From assembly GCA_050290225.1 (NCBI GenBank), contig JBNKHG010000056.1, positions 62,001 through 126,000 of the forward strand: a DNA stretch of 64,000 nucleotides, written 5' to 3'. The translations under genes were made by a program, and so were the position numbers. The notes under the pieces are model-generated. The model was not told where the DNA came from, made no database searches, and was given only the letters and a program-made list of their open reading frames with translations. The DNA is from JBNKHG01 sp050290225. GTDB taxonomy: Bacteria > Pseudomonadota > Gammaproteobacteria > Pseudomonadales > Cellvibrionaceae. Positions 24,886 through 33,553 of this stretch are shown piece by piece (position 1 is the first letter of the stretch; each line of letters begins with the position of its first letter).

Positions 24886-25941
24886 TTAACGGCGTCGCTT
24901 GATCTTTGCGGCTTCTTTATTACGTGCATCCAGGCGCGCCAGAATGTCCGCCATTTCATTAGCCTCGGCAGCGACCCGGGACTGACGTTGCGCTTCACGT
25001 TCCGCCTTCTCCCGGGCAATCCCTTCCTTTATACGCTTTTCTTTAGAAGCAGAACCCGTTCGGCCGTTGGCCGGGGGTGCCACCAGGGTCCGATCACTGG
25101 AAGCCGGTTTCACCTTGGTGCGCGTCTCTGTCACAGATCCGTGGCCAGGTGATGTCGCTCGAGGTTCAGCCGCGCCCGCTTTGCCCGACCGTGAACCGGA
25201 GACGTTTTTAACCTTTGTCTGCTTGCGCGCCGCCAGACGTCGAGCCTCTATCCCCAACATCAGGGAGTGCATTTCGGCAGCCTCCTCGGTGGAACGGGTC
25301 TGACGCAGTTGTTCCCGCTGCTGGCGCTGCTGTGCTATGGCTTCGCGAATACGCTTTTCTTTACTGGTTGAACCGGTGTGGCCGTTGGCCAACTTTGGGG
25401 ATGCATCCAGGGTTTCGACGGCAACCTGTGCACGTCTCTTCTTGCTAACACCCTCAACCCCAGGCATGGGGTGCTCACTGCGGGAGGCTTGTTGACCCTC
25501 GCGGGGCGGAGGCGTGATCACGCTGGGCTTTTCATCACGGCGCACAGCCAACCAATCGGAGAAGGGCTCCTCCTCCGGTTCACCGCACTCCAATGCCATC
25601 AATTCACGCAACTCTTCCCGCACTCGATCTGCGGCACCGTTCGAGCGACAGGATACCGATCCGGACGCCACTTTCGTTACACCGCCTTTAATCGGCGCAG
25701 CATCCAATTCCTGCTGGGCTTCAAGCATCAGTTCACGCAATTCACGCGAGCTTTCCGCATAAGCCCACTCTTCCAACGCAAAGCCAGTGGCGCCCGTTCG
25801 TCGAACAATGGCAAAAAAATCTCCACTGGCTCCGTCATCGGCCTGGTTGAGTAATTGCGCCCAGGTTACTTCCATGCTGTCGCGAGCGCTGCCGACAAAT
25901 ACCCTTCCTGTCTCCTTATGTGTTGCAGTAAAAACGATCAC
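24886..25941 (-). CDS. GIY-YIG-like N-terminal domain protein with duplicated basic C-terminal module
   Basis: A 351-residue protein starting with GTG. The first 90 residues (IVFTATHKETGRVFVGSA, then GFALEEWAYAESSRELRELM) resemble a GIY-YIG nuclease fold in which the motif tyrosines are replaced (IVF, FVG), so cleavage activity is doubtful. The rest is low-complexity and basic. Two copies of a module begin NGHTGSTSKEKRIREAIA and NGRTGSASKEKRIKEGIA, each followed by a Glu/Arg/Gln-rich helix and an EM-x(3)-(L/M) segment. DNA or RNA binding is plausible. The family assignment is inferred from pattern. Confidence 0.6.
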   Translation of the reverse strand: MIVFTATHKETGRVFVGSARDSMEVTWAQLLNQADDGASGDFFAIVRRTGATGFALEEWAYAESSRELRELMLEAQQELDAAPIKGGVTKVASGSVSCRSNGAADRVREELRELMALECGEPEEEPFSDWLAVRRDEKPSVITPPPREGQQASRSEHPMPGVEGVSKKRRAQVAVETLDASPKLANGHTGSTSKEKRIREAIAQQRQQREQLRQTRSTEEAAEMHSLMLGIEARRLAARKQTKVKNVSGSRSGKAGAAEPRATSPGHGSVTETRTKVKPASSDRTLVAPPANGRTGSASKEKRIKEGIAREKAEREAQRQSRVAAEANEMADILARLDARNKEAAKIKRRR

Positions 25942-26056
25942 TAAGCCCTACCTCTGCGAGATCGTGAACGGTACGAAAAAAGCGGGGGATTATAGTGATC
26001 TCGCGAGAAATTGTAAGAATTGACAGCACAGTTTTCTTGTGAGTGCTTTACTCAGC

Positions 26057-26728
26057 CTAAAGCACTCGGTTTCGCAACTCCCCGACACCAGTGACAGATT
26101 CCACAACTTCGTCCCCCGAATTCAAGTATTTGGAAGGACGAAATCCCATACCGACGCCAGCCGGCGTGCCAGTGGCTATAATATCGCCCGGCAATAACGT
26201 CATTCCCGCAGACAGGGTGGCGATAATTTCCGGCACATCGAAAATCAGGTGATCGAAAGTGTCGTTTTGACGCTCCTCACCATTGACATGGCACTGCACC
26301 CTAATCTCCGCCGGAGAGAGCATTACACTTCGGTGAACCAGCAATGGGCCCATGGGAGCAAAGCCATCGAGACTCTTGGCCCGAAACCATTGCAGATGAT
26401 CTTTTTACAAATCCCGCGCTGAATTCTCCGCGACTTCCCGGGCGTGCTCCAGATAATTCTTGCCCAGGCAGAGAATATTGCGACGGGGGTTCGGGATGGG
26501 AGCGCCCGGGCGCACCTCTTTATACGGTCTACAGCCCAGTTGCCTGCGCAGCGCCTGTTCGGCCAGGGCAAAGGCATCCCTGGCTGTCTCTTCCCCGGCA
26601 CAGACCAACTCCTTCAGGGACTGGATGGTGAACGACACCTCCAGTTCCCGTGCGGCCGCCGGAACATCCACTACAGTCTGCTCGATCAGTACGCCCAGTT
26701 GCCCCTGTTCCAAAGTTAAAAATTTCAA
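26057..26728 (-). pseudogene. Fumarylacetoacetate hydrolase family gene, internally deleted and interrupted by a stop
   Basis: Reading from 26728, the frame encodes an N-terminal FAH leader and the catalytic-core start NYLEHAREVAE. It then joins abruptly to NSARDL, which in intact relatives lies some 60 residues later (NDVSARDLQ). The next codon is TAA where a Gln is expected. The same frame then continues to 26057 through KDHLQWFRAKSLDGFAPMGP, GMTLLPGDIIATGTPAGVG and the C-terminus. So the gene has lost the metal-binding core and gained a nonsense codon. It lies 47 bp downstream of dinB. Confidence 0.85.
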
Positions 26729-26775
26729 TTCTTATTCCCTCTTTTATAGTGCCAATTAATCAAGTCGTTTTTAAA

Positions 26776-27969
26776 TCACTGATCGCCGTTATCTTCGCCC
26801 AGCTCCTGGAACATATCCAACTGCGCACCCTGCCGCTCTTCTCGCAAGTCCACGAACCTGACACCGATGCCCAACAGGCGTACCGGGCGCCCGCCACGCT
26901 GAACCGCCTCCTCCATTAACTCCCGATAATCGCTTATTCGAGCACCGGTACCCAGGCGTTCCAGGGTGGTAGAGCTAAAATCATCGAATTTCACCTTCAC
27001 GAAGGCCTTGGTTACCCGATAATCGCTGTCGAGTCGATTCAGCCTGCTTTTCAGTTTCACAAACAGTTCCGGCAACTTGTCCAGACACTGCTCGACACCC
27101 TTCAAATCGGTCGGGTAAGTGTGTTCGACACTGAGTGATTTGCGTCGACGACTAGGCTTAACCGAGCGGAGATCTTTGCCTCGGCAAAGGTCATAGAGTC
27201 GCGGACCGAATGACCCAAAGTGCTCGGCCAGTTCAAAAACACTATACCCCCTTAAATCGACACAGTTTTTCACCCCTAGCTGCGCGAGTTTTTCCGCCGT
27301 GACCTTACCGACACCGTGAATTTTTCGCACAGGCAAATCCCGCACAAAATCTTCCACCTGTGCCGGCGTTACCACATAGAGGCCGTTGGGTTTGCGCCAA
27401 TCACTGGCGATTTTCGCAAGAAATTTGTTGGGAGCCACACCGGCGGACACGGTGATTTGCAACTTTTCAAACACCCGGCGTCGAATTTCCTCGGCAATCA
27501 GGGTGGCACTGCCCTGGCAACGATCACTTTCAGTGACATCCAGGTAAGCTTCGTCCAGCGAGAGCGGTTCCACCAATTCGGTATAGTCGAAGAAAATTTC
27601 CCGAATAACGAGTGAGGCCTCGCGGTATTTTTCCATATTCCCGGGCACGATGATCAAATCCGGGCACAAGCGCATCGCCGTGGCAGAAGCCATGGCAGAA
27701 CGTACCCCAAACTCACGCGCTTCGTAATTACAGGTGGATATCACACCTCGACGATCGGAACGTCCACCGACAGCCATGGGACGACCGCGCAATGACGGGT
27801 CGTCACGCATTTCGATAGCTGCAAAGAAGCAATCCGCATCAATATGAATGATTTTGCGGAGTCTGGATTCGACGTGATTTTCGCTGGGCGCTTCCATACC
27901 TGAATTCACGCCAGCATTCACACCAGTGGGACGAGAATTTCCGGGAACCATGGGGCAATTTTGCACCAT
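26776..27969 (-). CDS. dinB: DNA polymerase IV (Y-family)
   Basis: A 397-residue translesion polymerase. IIHIDADCFFAAIEMRDDP and LSLDEAYLD carry the catalytic acidic residues. The thumb and little-finger regions follow, and the C-terminus has QLDMF, a sliding-clamp binding motif. The first 38 residues extend beyond the usual start and contain a GVNAGVNSG duplication. Alternative ATGs lie at 27951 and 27897 (codon 25), and none has a strong ribosome binding site. No LexA box was identified with confidence. Confidence 0.92.
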   Translation of the reverse strand: MVQNCPMVPGNSRPTGVNAGVNSGMEAPSENHVESRLRKIIHIDADCFFAAIEMRDDPSLRGRPMAVGGRSDRRGVISTCNYEAREFGVRSAMASATAMRLCPDLIIVPGNMEKYREASLVIREIFFDYTELVEPLSLDEAYLDVTESDRCQGSATLIAEEIRRRVFEKLQITVSAGVAPNKFLAKIASDWRKPNGLYVVTPAQVEDFVRDLPVRKIHGVGKVTAEKLAQLGVKNCVDLRGYSVFELAEHFGSFGPRLYDLCRGKDLRSVKPSRRRKSLSVEHTYPTDLKGVEQCLDKLPELFVKLKSRLNRLDSDYRVTKAFVKVKFDDFSSTTLERLGTGARISDYRELMEEAVQRGGRPVRLLGIGVRFVDLREERQGAQLDMFQELGEDNGDQ

Positions 27970-28143
27970 TACTGGTTATTTATACAGACCTGCTATCCCT
28001 TTTCTCGGCCGATTATTGCCGAAGCACCACTGCTGCAGGACACTGATGCCCAAATATCGACACGATAACGAAGTTGCAACTCGCTAAAGGCCAGGAGCAC
28101 TCGTTATAATAACGCCGTTTACCACGGATATTTGGAAAAAGTC

Positions 28144-28554
28144 ATGAGTATCGGTTCCTGGGACCCATCAGTCTCCAACAACGAAACCCCGTTTGAATTT
28201 GATCGCGATCTATTACAGCGTGCCATACGCCTCGCCGAAGCCGATGACTTCGACGTGATCGAAAGTTTGATCCCTCAAGAACAGCGGCAGCTCCAGGGCC
28301 GCATGATGACCCTGGCAAAAGAAACCTGGTTTGACGAAGCCAAACACTACAACGACAACGAACTGGTGCAGTTAATCCGCTTTTTTACTCTCGCTGAAAT
28401 GCGTATACCCGGCTGGGAAGCGGGAGCGCAGTCACCCGTGGTCTGGCTGGTCAAGGTTTTACGTCAGCGGGGCAATCCACCCAGTCGCGAGCTGCAATTG
28501 TGGATAAAAGCCAACTCCAGTAATAAATTCCTCCCTAACGGCGCCTTGCTCTAA
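28144..28554 (+). CDS. Conserved-looking hypothetical protein
   Basis: A 136-residue soluble protein, mostly helical by composition, with no recognised motif (WDPSVSNNETPFEFDRDLLQ at the start; LIRFFTLAEMRIPGWEAGAQ in the middle). GGAAAAAG precedes the ATG at 28144. An in-frame TTG at 28132 is a weaker start. It diverges from dinB. Codon use matches the chromosome. Confidence 0.7.
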   Translation: MSIGSWDPSVSNNETPFEFDRDLLQRAIRLAEADDFDVIESLIPQEQRQLQGRMMTLAKETWFDEAKHYNDNELVQLIRFFTLAEMRIPGWEAGAQSPVVWLVKVLRQRGNPPSRELQLWIKANSSNKFLPNGALL

Positions 28555-28891
28555 AACTTTAGCGTTTAACAACCTGCTCTCCCCTGTTTCCTGTGCGAGT
28601 ACTTAAGTGTCGGCGGTTATGTTTACAACGCAGTCGACACTTTCCAGCTTTTACCCATTGTTCCCAACCGCCAGATCCTTCCCATAACCTCATATTGGCT
28701 CCAAATAGAATTCACAAATCTACGAATTCCGACAAGCAGTGTAAATAAATCCAACAAAACCGGCTTGAGAATGTCCCAGTCTTTATTCCCGTTACCGCTT
28801 TCCATACAAAAATTTGCCGAGCCATAACTGAATAACCCGCACACTCATTTTCCGGATCGAAAGCCCCAAACCGCCACAAAAACCAGCTGAG

Positions 28892-28915
28892 CAGCTTCAC
28901 TGAAGCTGATTTTTT
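28892..28915 (+). terminator. Rho-independent terminator
   Basis: CAGCTTC and GAAGCTG form a 7-bp stem with loop ACT, followed by ATTTTTT on the + strand. It lies about 340 bp after the nearest + strand stop codon. Confidence 0.75.
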
Positions 28916-29028
28916 AAATTTAATGGGTTTTTTTTCGTTTTTTTGTCGATTATTGATGCAAATAGCTTGAATTTTCGCTACAAAGTCTTACCTTATACAC
29001 GCTTTTATTTTCTTCTGTAAAAGCGCGT

Positions 29029-29048
29029 AATTTTTTTCGAAAAAAATT
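29029..29048. promoter_or_regulatory. Perfect 20-bp A/T palindrome upstream of the histone-like gene
   Basis: AATTTTTTTCGAAAAAAATT is fully self-complementary and lies 53 bp before the start codon, in the likely promoter or 5' UTR. It could be an operator or a hairpin in the leader. Confidence 0.5.
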
Positions 29049-29100
29049 CAAGACCGATACACCTAAACAACCTTTATATAAAACAACAAGGAAGCTCACC

Positions 29101-29940
29101 ATGGCTGCACGTAAAAAAGTAGTAGACCCAGTCGCTCAACTCGAGGCTGAACTGGCCAAACTGCAAACCCAACTGGCAAAAGCTCGCGCCAAGCAAGAAG
29201 CCGATGCCTCCAAGCAGGTAACCAAACTGGCCAACGATGCCAAAAAAGCTGCGGCCAAAGCTAAGTCCGCTGCCACCAAACTGGCCGCCGCCCGCAAGAA
29301 GAAAAAAACTCCGGCTACCGCAAAGCAAGTTGAAGCCGCTCGCGCTGCCGCAACTGCCGCTAAAGCCGCCGCCGCTGAAACCAAACAAGCCGCTGCTGCT
29401 GCCAAGCTGGAACTGGCTGCTATCAAGACTGCCAACAAGCGCGCTGGTGCCCAGGCTAAAGCCGTAGCCAAGCAGGAAGCCGAACTGGCCAAAAAGCAAA
29501 AAGCCGCTGAGAAGAAAGCCGCTGTCAAGGCCAAGATCGCTGAGAAAAAAGCTGCCGCCAAAGCCAAGATAGCCGCCAAGAAAGCCGCTGCCAAAGCTAA
29601 AGAAGCTGCTAAAAAGGCCGCTGCCCGTGAAAAGGCCAAGCAGAAGAAAGCTGCTGCAAAAGCCAAGCTGGCTGCCAAGAAAGCCGCAGCCAAGGCTAAG
29701 GAAGCTGCCAAGAAGGCCGCAGCCCGCGAAAAGGCCAAGCAGAAGAAAGCTGCCGCCAAATCCAAAAAAGCAGCTACCAAGAAGTCCACCGCGAAAAAGC
29801 CAGCGGCCAAGAAGGCTAAAGCTGCTGCCAAACCCGCCGCTAAAAAGACCACAGCTCGCAAGGCCGCTGCTAAAAAGCCCGCCGCCAAGCGTGCAGCCAA
29901 AAAACCGGCTGCAAAGCGCGCCGCGAAGAAGGCCGCTTAA
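29101..29940 (+). CDS. Histone H1-like Lys/Ala-rich nucleoid protein (AlgP-like)
   Basis: A 279-residue highly basic protein. The N-terminal 60 residues form a coiled-coil-like region (LEAELAKLQTQLAKARAKQE). The rest is Lys/Ala repeats. A block of about 33 residues with AAKAKEAAKKAAAREKAKQK occurs twice in tandem near residues 160-225. The C-terminus carries KKPAAKRAA repeats like eukaryotic H1 tails and Pseudomonas AlgP. It should bind DNA without sequence specificity. AAGGAAG precedes the ATG. Codons for Ala and Lys vary between copies. Confidence 0.88.
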   Translation: MAARKKVVDPVAQLEAELAKLQTQLAKARAKQEADASKQVTKLANDAKKAAAKAKSAATKLAAARKKKKTPATAKQVEAARAAATAAKAAAAETKQAAAAAKLELAAIKTANKRAGAQAKAVAKQEAELAKKQKAAEKKAAVKAKIAEKKAAAKAKIAAKKAAAKAKEAAKKAAAREKAKQKKAAAKAKLAAKKAAAKAKEAAKKAAAREKAKQKKAAAKSKKAATKKSTAKKPAAKKAKAAAKPAAKKTTARKAAAKKPAAKRAAKKPAAKRAAKKAA

Positions 29941-29945
29941 TTAAG

Positions 29946-29976
29946 AAAGGGCGCCCCGACCGGGCGCCCTTTCTTT
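29946..29976 (+). terminator. Rho-independent terminator of the histone-like gene
   Basis: GGGCGCCC pairs with GGGCGCCC around CGACC, extended by flanking AAA/TTT pairs, then TTTCTTTT. Confidence 0.9.
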
Positions 29977-30034
29977 TATTCCTCAATAGGTTTCCCACCT
30001 CAGCCTTCCAGGCTTTACAGCAGCCCCCCATACC

Positions 30035-30901
30035 CTAGCCCTGTAACAGAAAGTCGACAAAGGCACGATTGGCTTTTGACAGGTAATGATTTCGCTTCCA
30101 GGCAATGCCAAGGTTCAGGAAAATAGGTGTTTTAAAAGCCACTCCACGCAAGTTTGGCTCCATATCGGCGACCCGTTTCAAGCAGAAGCCTATTCCCTGC
30201 CCGCCCTGAATCAAATTGGTCATCAGGCGCAACAGATTGGTTTCCACCGCTATCATGGGTTTCACCTGATGCTTCTCGCAGAGTTGTTCAATGATTTCCC
30301 TGAGGTAATAACCTTTACCATAGATAATCAAGGGTTCCTGGGCAAAATCGGGAAAATGGATGCGCCTCTTCCTCGCCTTGGGGTGATCCTTTCGCACGCA
30401 GGCAACCACTTCTTCTTCCACCAGCGAATGTCCCTCCAACTCCTCGGGCAGGTTTTCCATATTCACTACCCCCAATTCAATCGCGCCGTCCAGCAATAAT
30501 TGTTGCGCCCGGCTGGTGCCTTCACCGTAGACTTCGAAGCGGATATTGGGATAGCGCTCACGAAACCCTGTAATTTTCTGCGGCAGGAAGTAGGAACCAA
30601 ACATGGCCGAGGTCCCCAGCCTCACCTCACCGCTTTCCAATCCCTGTAACTCCGACATCTCCATGCGCGCTTGCTGGAACTGAGCCAGTATCCTCTCGGC
30701 ATGTCGAAACAATGTCCGCCCCTCCGCAGTGAGACTGATTTTTCGATCGCTACGATTGAGTAGACTGGTATCGAACTCCTCCTCCAGTTTGCGCACGGCA
30801 ATGCTCACTGCCGGTTGCGCCATAAAGAGACGCTCGGCAGCCCGGGTAAAACTGCCTTCAGTCACCACACTGTGAAATATCTGAAGCTGACGATAATCCA
30901 T
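30035..30901 (-). CDS. LysR family transcriptional regulator
   Basis: A 288-residue LysR regulator. The winged helix-turn-helix is at residues 1-60 (MDYRQLQIFHSVVTEGSFTRAAERLFMAQPAVS), followed by the co-inducer-binding domain. Start at 30901 rather than 30907, as MDYRQL is the usual first motif. It is divergent from the glutaryl-CoA dehydrogenase operon across an AT-rich 119-bp region, so it most likely activates that operon in response to a glutarate pathway intermediate. Confidence 0.9.
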   Translation of the reverse strand: MDYRQLQIFHSVVTEGSFTRAAERLFMAQPAVSIAVRKLEEEFDTSLLNRSDRKISLTAEGRTLFRHAERILAQFQQARMEMSELQGLESGEVRLGTSAMFGSYFLPQKITGFRERYPNIRFEVYGEGTSRAQQLLLDGAIELGVVNMENLPEELEGHSLVEEEVVACVRKDHPKARKRRIHFPDFAQEPLIIYGKGYYLREIIEQLCEKHQVKPMIAVETNLLRLMTNLIQGGQGIGFCLKRVADMEPNLRGVAFKTPIFLNLGIAWKRNHYLSKANRAFVDFLLQG

Positions 30902-31020
30902 AACCATATACCATAAATATAGTAACCATATATTTTATATATTATATATATGCACCAATAGTTGCTATAGTGGCCCGACCAGCCCCCCCCTATCTACCTG
31001 AATCTATAGGAGCGATCGGC

Positions 31021-32211
31021 ATGAGCGGCAACAGTCACTGGGCAAAGTCCTTTAATTGGGAAGATCCTTTCCTCCTCGATAATCAACTGACCGAAGAAGA
31101 GCGCATGGTGCGTGACACCGCTCACCAGTATGCCCAGGAAAAACTGGCGCCTCGGGTACAACAGGCGTTTCGCGACGAATATACCGATCCGGCGATCTTC
31201 CGCGAAATGGGTGAACTTGGCCTGTTGGGAGCACCGCTCCAAGGGTACGGCTGTCCAGGCGTAAGTTATGTCAGCTACGGATTGATAGCGCGCGAGATCG
31301 AGCGTGTCGACTCCGGGTATCGATCCATGGCCAGTGTCCAATCCAGCCTGGTGATGTATCCCATCTATGCCTACGGTAGTGACGCGCAAAAGGAAAAATA
31401 CCTGCCCAAACTCGCCGCCGGTGAGTGGATCGGTTGTTTCGGTCTGACTGAGCCCGACCACGGCTCCGATCCCGGCGGCATGGTGACCCGCGCCAAGCGT
31501 GTCGATGGCGGTTACAGCCTGAGCGGAGCCAAGATGTGGATCACCAATTCCCCCATCGCCGATGTATTTGTGGTCTGGGCCAAAGATGAGGAAGGTGATA
31601 TCCGCGGCTTTATCCTGGAAAAAGGCATGCAGGGGCTGAGCGCACCTAAAATCGAAGGCAAACTGGCACTGCGGGCTTCCATCACCGGCGAAATTGTAAT
31701 GGATGAGGTGTTCGTTCCCGAAGAAAACCTGCTGCCCAATGTGAAGGGGTTGAAAGGACCTTTCGGTTGCCTCAACAGTGCCCGTTTCGGCATATCCTGG
31801 GGAGCTTTGGGCGCCGCTGAAGCCTGCTGGCATGCAGCTCGCAAATACACACTGGAGCGCAAGCAATTCAAGCGCCCCCTGGCCGCCAACCAGTTGATCC
31901 AAAAGAAACTGGCGGTGATGCAAACTGAAATTTCCCTAGGCCTGCAAGGTTGTTTGCGCGCCGGTCAACTGAAGGATGCCGGCAACCTGGCACCGGAATT
32001 GATTTCCCTGCTGAAGCGCAATTCCTGCGTGAAGGCACTGGAAGTGGCACGCGAAGCACGTGATATGCATGGTGGCAATGGTATTTCTGACGAGTATCCG
32101 GTGATGCGTCATATGGTGAACCTTGAAGTGGTCAACACCTATGAAGGTACCCAGGATGTACACGCTCTGATTCTAGGCCGCGCACAGACCGGCATTCAGG
32201 CATTTTGTTAA
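31021..32211 (+). CDS. gcdH: Glutaryl-CoA dehydrogenase
   Basis: A 396-residue FAD enzyme that oxidises and decarboxylates glutaryl-CoA to crotonyl-CoA in lysine/tryptophan degradation. Motifs: IGCFGLTEPDHGSDPGGM, WITNSPIADVFVVWAKDE, RDMHGGNGISDEY and NTYEGTQDVHALILGR, the last with the catalytic Glu. The ATG at 31021 has AGGAG upstream. The CoA-transferase gene follows after 25 bp. The close match of active-site segments supports glutaryl-CoA over other acyl-CoA substrates. Confidence 0.93.
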   Translation: MSGNSHWAKSFNWEDPFLLDNQLTEEERMVRDTAHQYAQEKLAPRVQQAFRDEYTDPAIFREMGELGLLGAPLQGYGCPGVSYVSYGLIAREIERVDSGYRSMASVQSSLVMYPIYAYGSDAQKEKYLPKLAAGEWIGCFGLTEPDHGSDPGGMVTRAKRVDGGYSLSGAKMWITNSPIADVFVVWAKDEEGDIRGFILEKGMQGLSAPKIEGKLALRASITGEIVMDEVFVPEENLLPNVKGLKGPFGCLNSARFGISWGALGAAEACWHAARKYTLERKQFKRPLAANQLIQKKLAVMQTEISLGLQGCLRAGQLKDAGNLAPELISLLKRNSCVKALEVAREARDMHGGNGISDEYPVMRHMVNLEVVNTYEGTQDVHALILGRAQTGIQAFC

Positions 32212-32236
32212 ACCCCGCCATTGAGGTATACACCCA

Positions 32237-33466
32237 GTGAATGGATCAGCCCCACTTTCAGGTTATCGCGTTCTTGACCTTAGCCGTATTTTGGCCGGCC
32301 CCTGGGCAGGACAGGCGTTGGCTGACCTGGGGGCCGAAGTCATCAAGGTGGAACGCCCTCTTCAGGGAGACGACACCCGCCACTGGGGACCGCCCTACCT
32401 CAAGGATGAGCGTGGGCAGGATACGACTGAGGCGGCCTATTATATGGCCGCCAATCGCGGCAAGGATTCGGTGACGGTGGACATTACCACCTCCGCAGGT
32501 CAGGCGGTAATCCGAGATCTGGCCAAAGTCAGCGACGTACTGATAGAGAATTACAAAGTCGACGGCCTGAAAAAATATGGCCTCGACTACGACAGCTTAA
32601 AAGCCCTTAACCCTAAACTGGTTTACTGTTCGATCACCGGCTTCGGTCAAACCGGTCCCTACCGTCACCGTGCCGGCTATGATTTTATGATCCAGGGCAT
32701 GGGCGGCCTGATGAGTATCACCGGGGAGAAAGACGATTTGCCGGGCGGTGGCCCACAAAAGGTGGGCGTGGCAGTCACCGACGTCTTTACCGGTCTCTAT
32801 GCCACTATCGCGATCCAGGGTGCCCTGTTGGAGCGCGAGCGTTCCGGCCAGGGGCAACATATCGACCTGGCACTATTCGATGTTCAGGCCGCCGTGCTGG
32901 CCAACCAGGCCGCCAACTATCTGATAGGAGGCAAGGTACCGGGACGCCTCGGCAATGCCCACCCCAATATCGTGCCCTATCAGGCCTTCGCCACCCGCGA
33001 TGGTTTTATTATCCTGGCAGTGGGCAACGATTCCCAATTTAAAAAATTTGCTGAAACTGCCGGCGCACCCCAATTAACCAACGATGAACGCTTTGCCACC
33101 AACCCCATGCGGGTCAAACATCGCGATCTGGTGTGCGAGACCGTGGCCGGGTTACTGAAACAGCAATCGAGTGCTTATTGGTTGGAAAAACTGGAGTCCT
33201 GCGGCGTGCCCTGCGGCCCCATCAACACTATTGACCAGGTATTCCAGGATCCGCAACTTCTGTCACGGGGTATGAAAATAGAGCTTCCACACCCCCAGGC
33301 TGGCAATGTTGATCTGGTGGGCAACCCAATCCATTACAGCCGCACGCCGATCTCGACCTGCAAAGCCCCGCCCACATTGGGGGCGAACACGCGGAATGTG
33401 CTTGAACGGTTACTGGGTTACAACAGCGAAAAGATTGACGAACTGCAAAACGACGGCGTTCTTTGA
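32237..33466 (+). CDS. CaiB/BaiF family CoA-transferase (probable glutarate CoA-transferase)
   Basis: A 409-residue class III CoA-transferase starting with GTG. GYRVLDLSRILAGPWAGQALADLGAEVIKVE is the typical N-terminus. YDFMIQGMGGLMSITGE includes the conserved catalytic Asp region. Next to gcdH it probably activates glutarate to glutaryl-CoA with succinyl-CoA as donor, as in succinate-hydroxymethylglutarate CoA-transferase relatives. The gene ends in a stop-containing hairpin followed by a 19-bp tandem repeat. Confidence 0.88.
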   Translation: MNGSAPLSGYRVLDLSRILAGPWAGQALADLGAEVIKVERPLQGDDTRHWGPPYLKDERGQDTTEAAYYMAANRGKDSVTVDITTSAGQAVIRDLAKVSDVLIENYKVDGLKKYGLDYDSLKALNPKLVYCSITGFGQTGPYRHRAGYDFMIQGMGGLMSITGEKDDLPGGGPQKVGVAVTDVFTGLYATIAIQGALLERERSGQGQHIDLALFDVQAAVLANQAANYLIGGKVPGRLGNAHPNIVPYQAFATRDGFIILAVGNDSQFKKFAETAGAPQLTNDERFATNPMRVKHRDLVCETVAGLLKQQSSAYWLEKLESCGVPCGPINTIDQVFQDPQLLSRGMKIELPHPQAGNVDLVGNPIHYSRTPISTCKAPPTLGANTRNVLERLLGYNSEKIDELQNDGVL

Positions 33467-33473
33467 GAACGCC
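33455..33473. other. Hairpin spanning the CoA-transferase stop codon
   Basis: GGCGTTCT and AGAACGCC form a perfect 8-bp stem around TTG. The stop codon TGA (33464-33466) sits across the loop and stem base. No T-run follows. Confidence 0.7.
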
Positions 33474-33480
33474 GCCCTTC

Positions 33481-33537
33481 TTGAAAACCGTGTCCTTGAT
33501 TGAAAACCGTGTCCTTGATTGAAAACCGTGTCCTTGA
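33481..33537. repeat. Three perfect 19-bp tandem repeats
   Basis: TTGAAAACCGTGTCCTTGA occurs three times without a mismatch, followed by a partial fourth copy (TTGAAA). As 19 is not a multiple of three, the TGA codons in the units fall in all three + frames. It lies between the CoA-transferase and the convergent gene ending at 33554. Confidence 0.97.
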
Positions 33538-33553
33538 TTGAAAGATACAATCG

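Larger units (their letters stand above)
28555..29100. other. 546-bp intergenic region upstream of the histone-like gene
   Basis: The left part (28555-28890) has no convincing gene on either strand but ends in a terminator hairpin, so it may be a long 3' UTR or an RNA gene. The right part (28920-29090) is very AT-rich with T- and A-tracts and holds a 20-bp palindrome. Such curved, A-tract DNA suits a promoter controlled by nucleoid proteins. Confidence 0.5.

Noticed and set aside
29136..29900. A 254-codon open frame on the - strand, antisense to the histone-like gene
   Set aside because: Ala/Leu/Phe monotony is the mirror of Lys/Ala codons on the other strand. No ribosome binding site and no family match.
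33481..33537. CRISPR-like array
   Set aside because: The units are directly adjacent with no spacers, and no cas genes are present. A simple tandem repeat.
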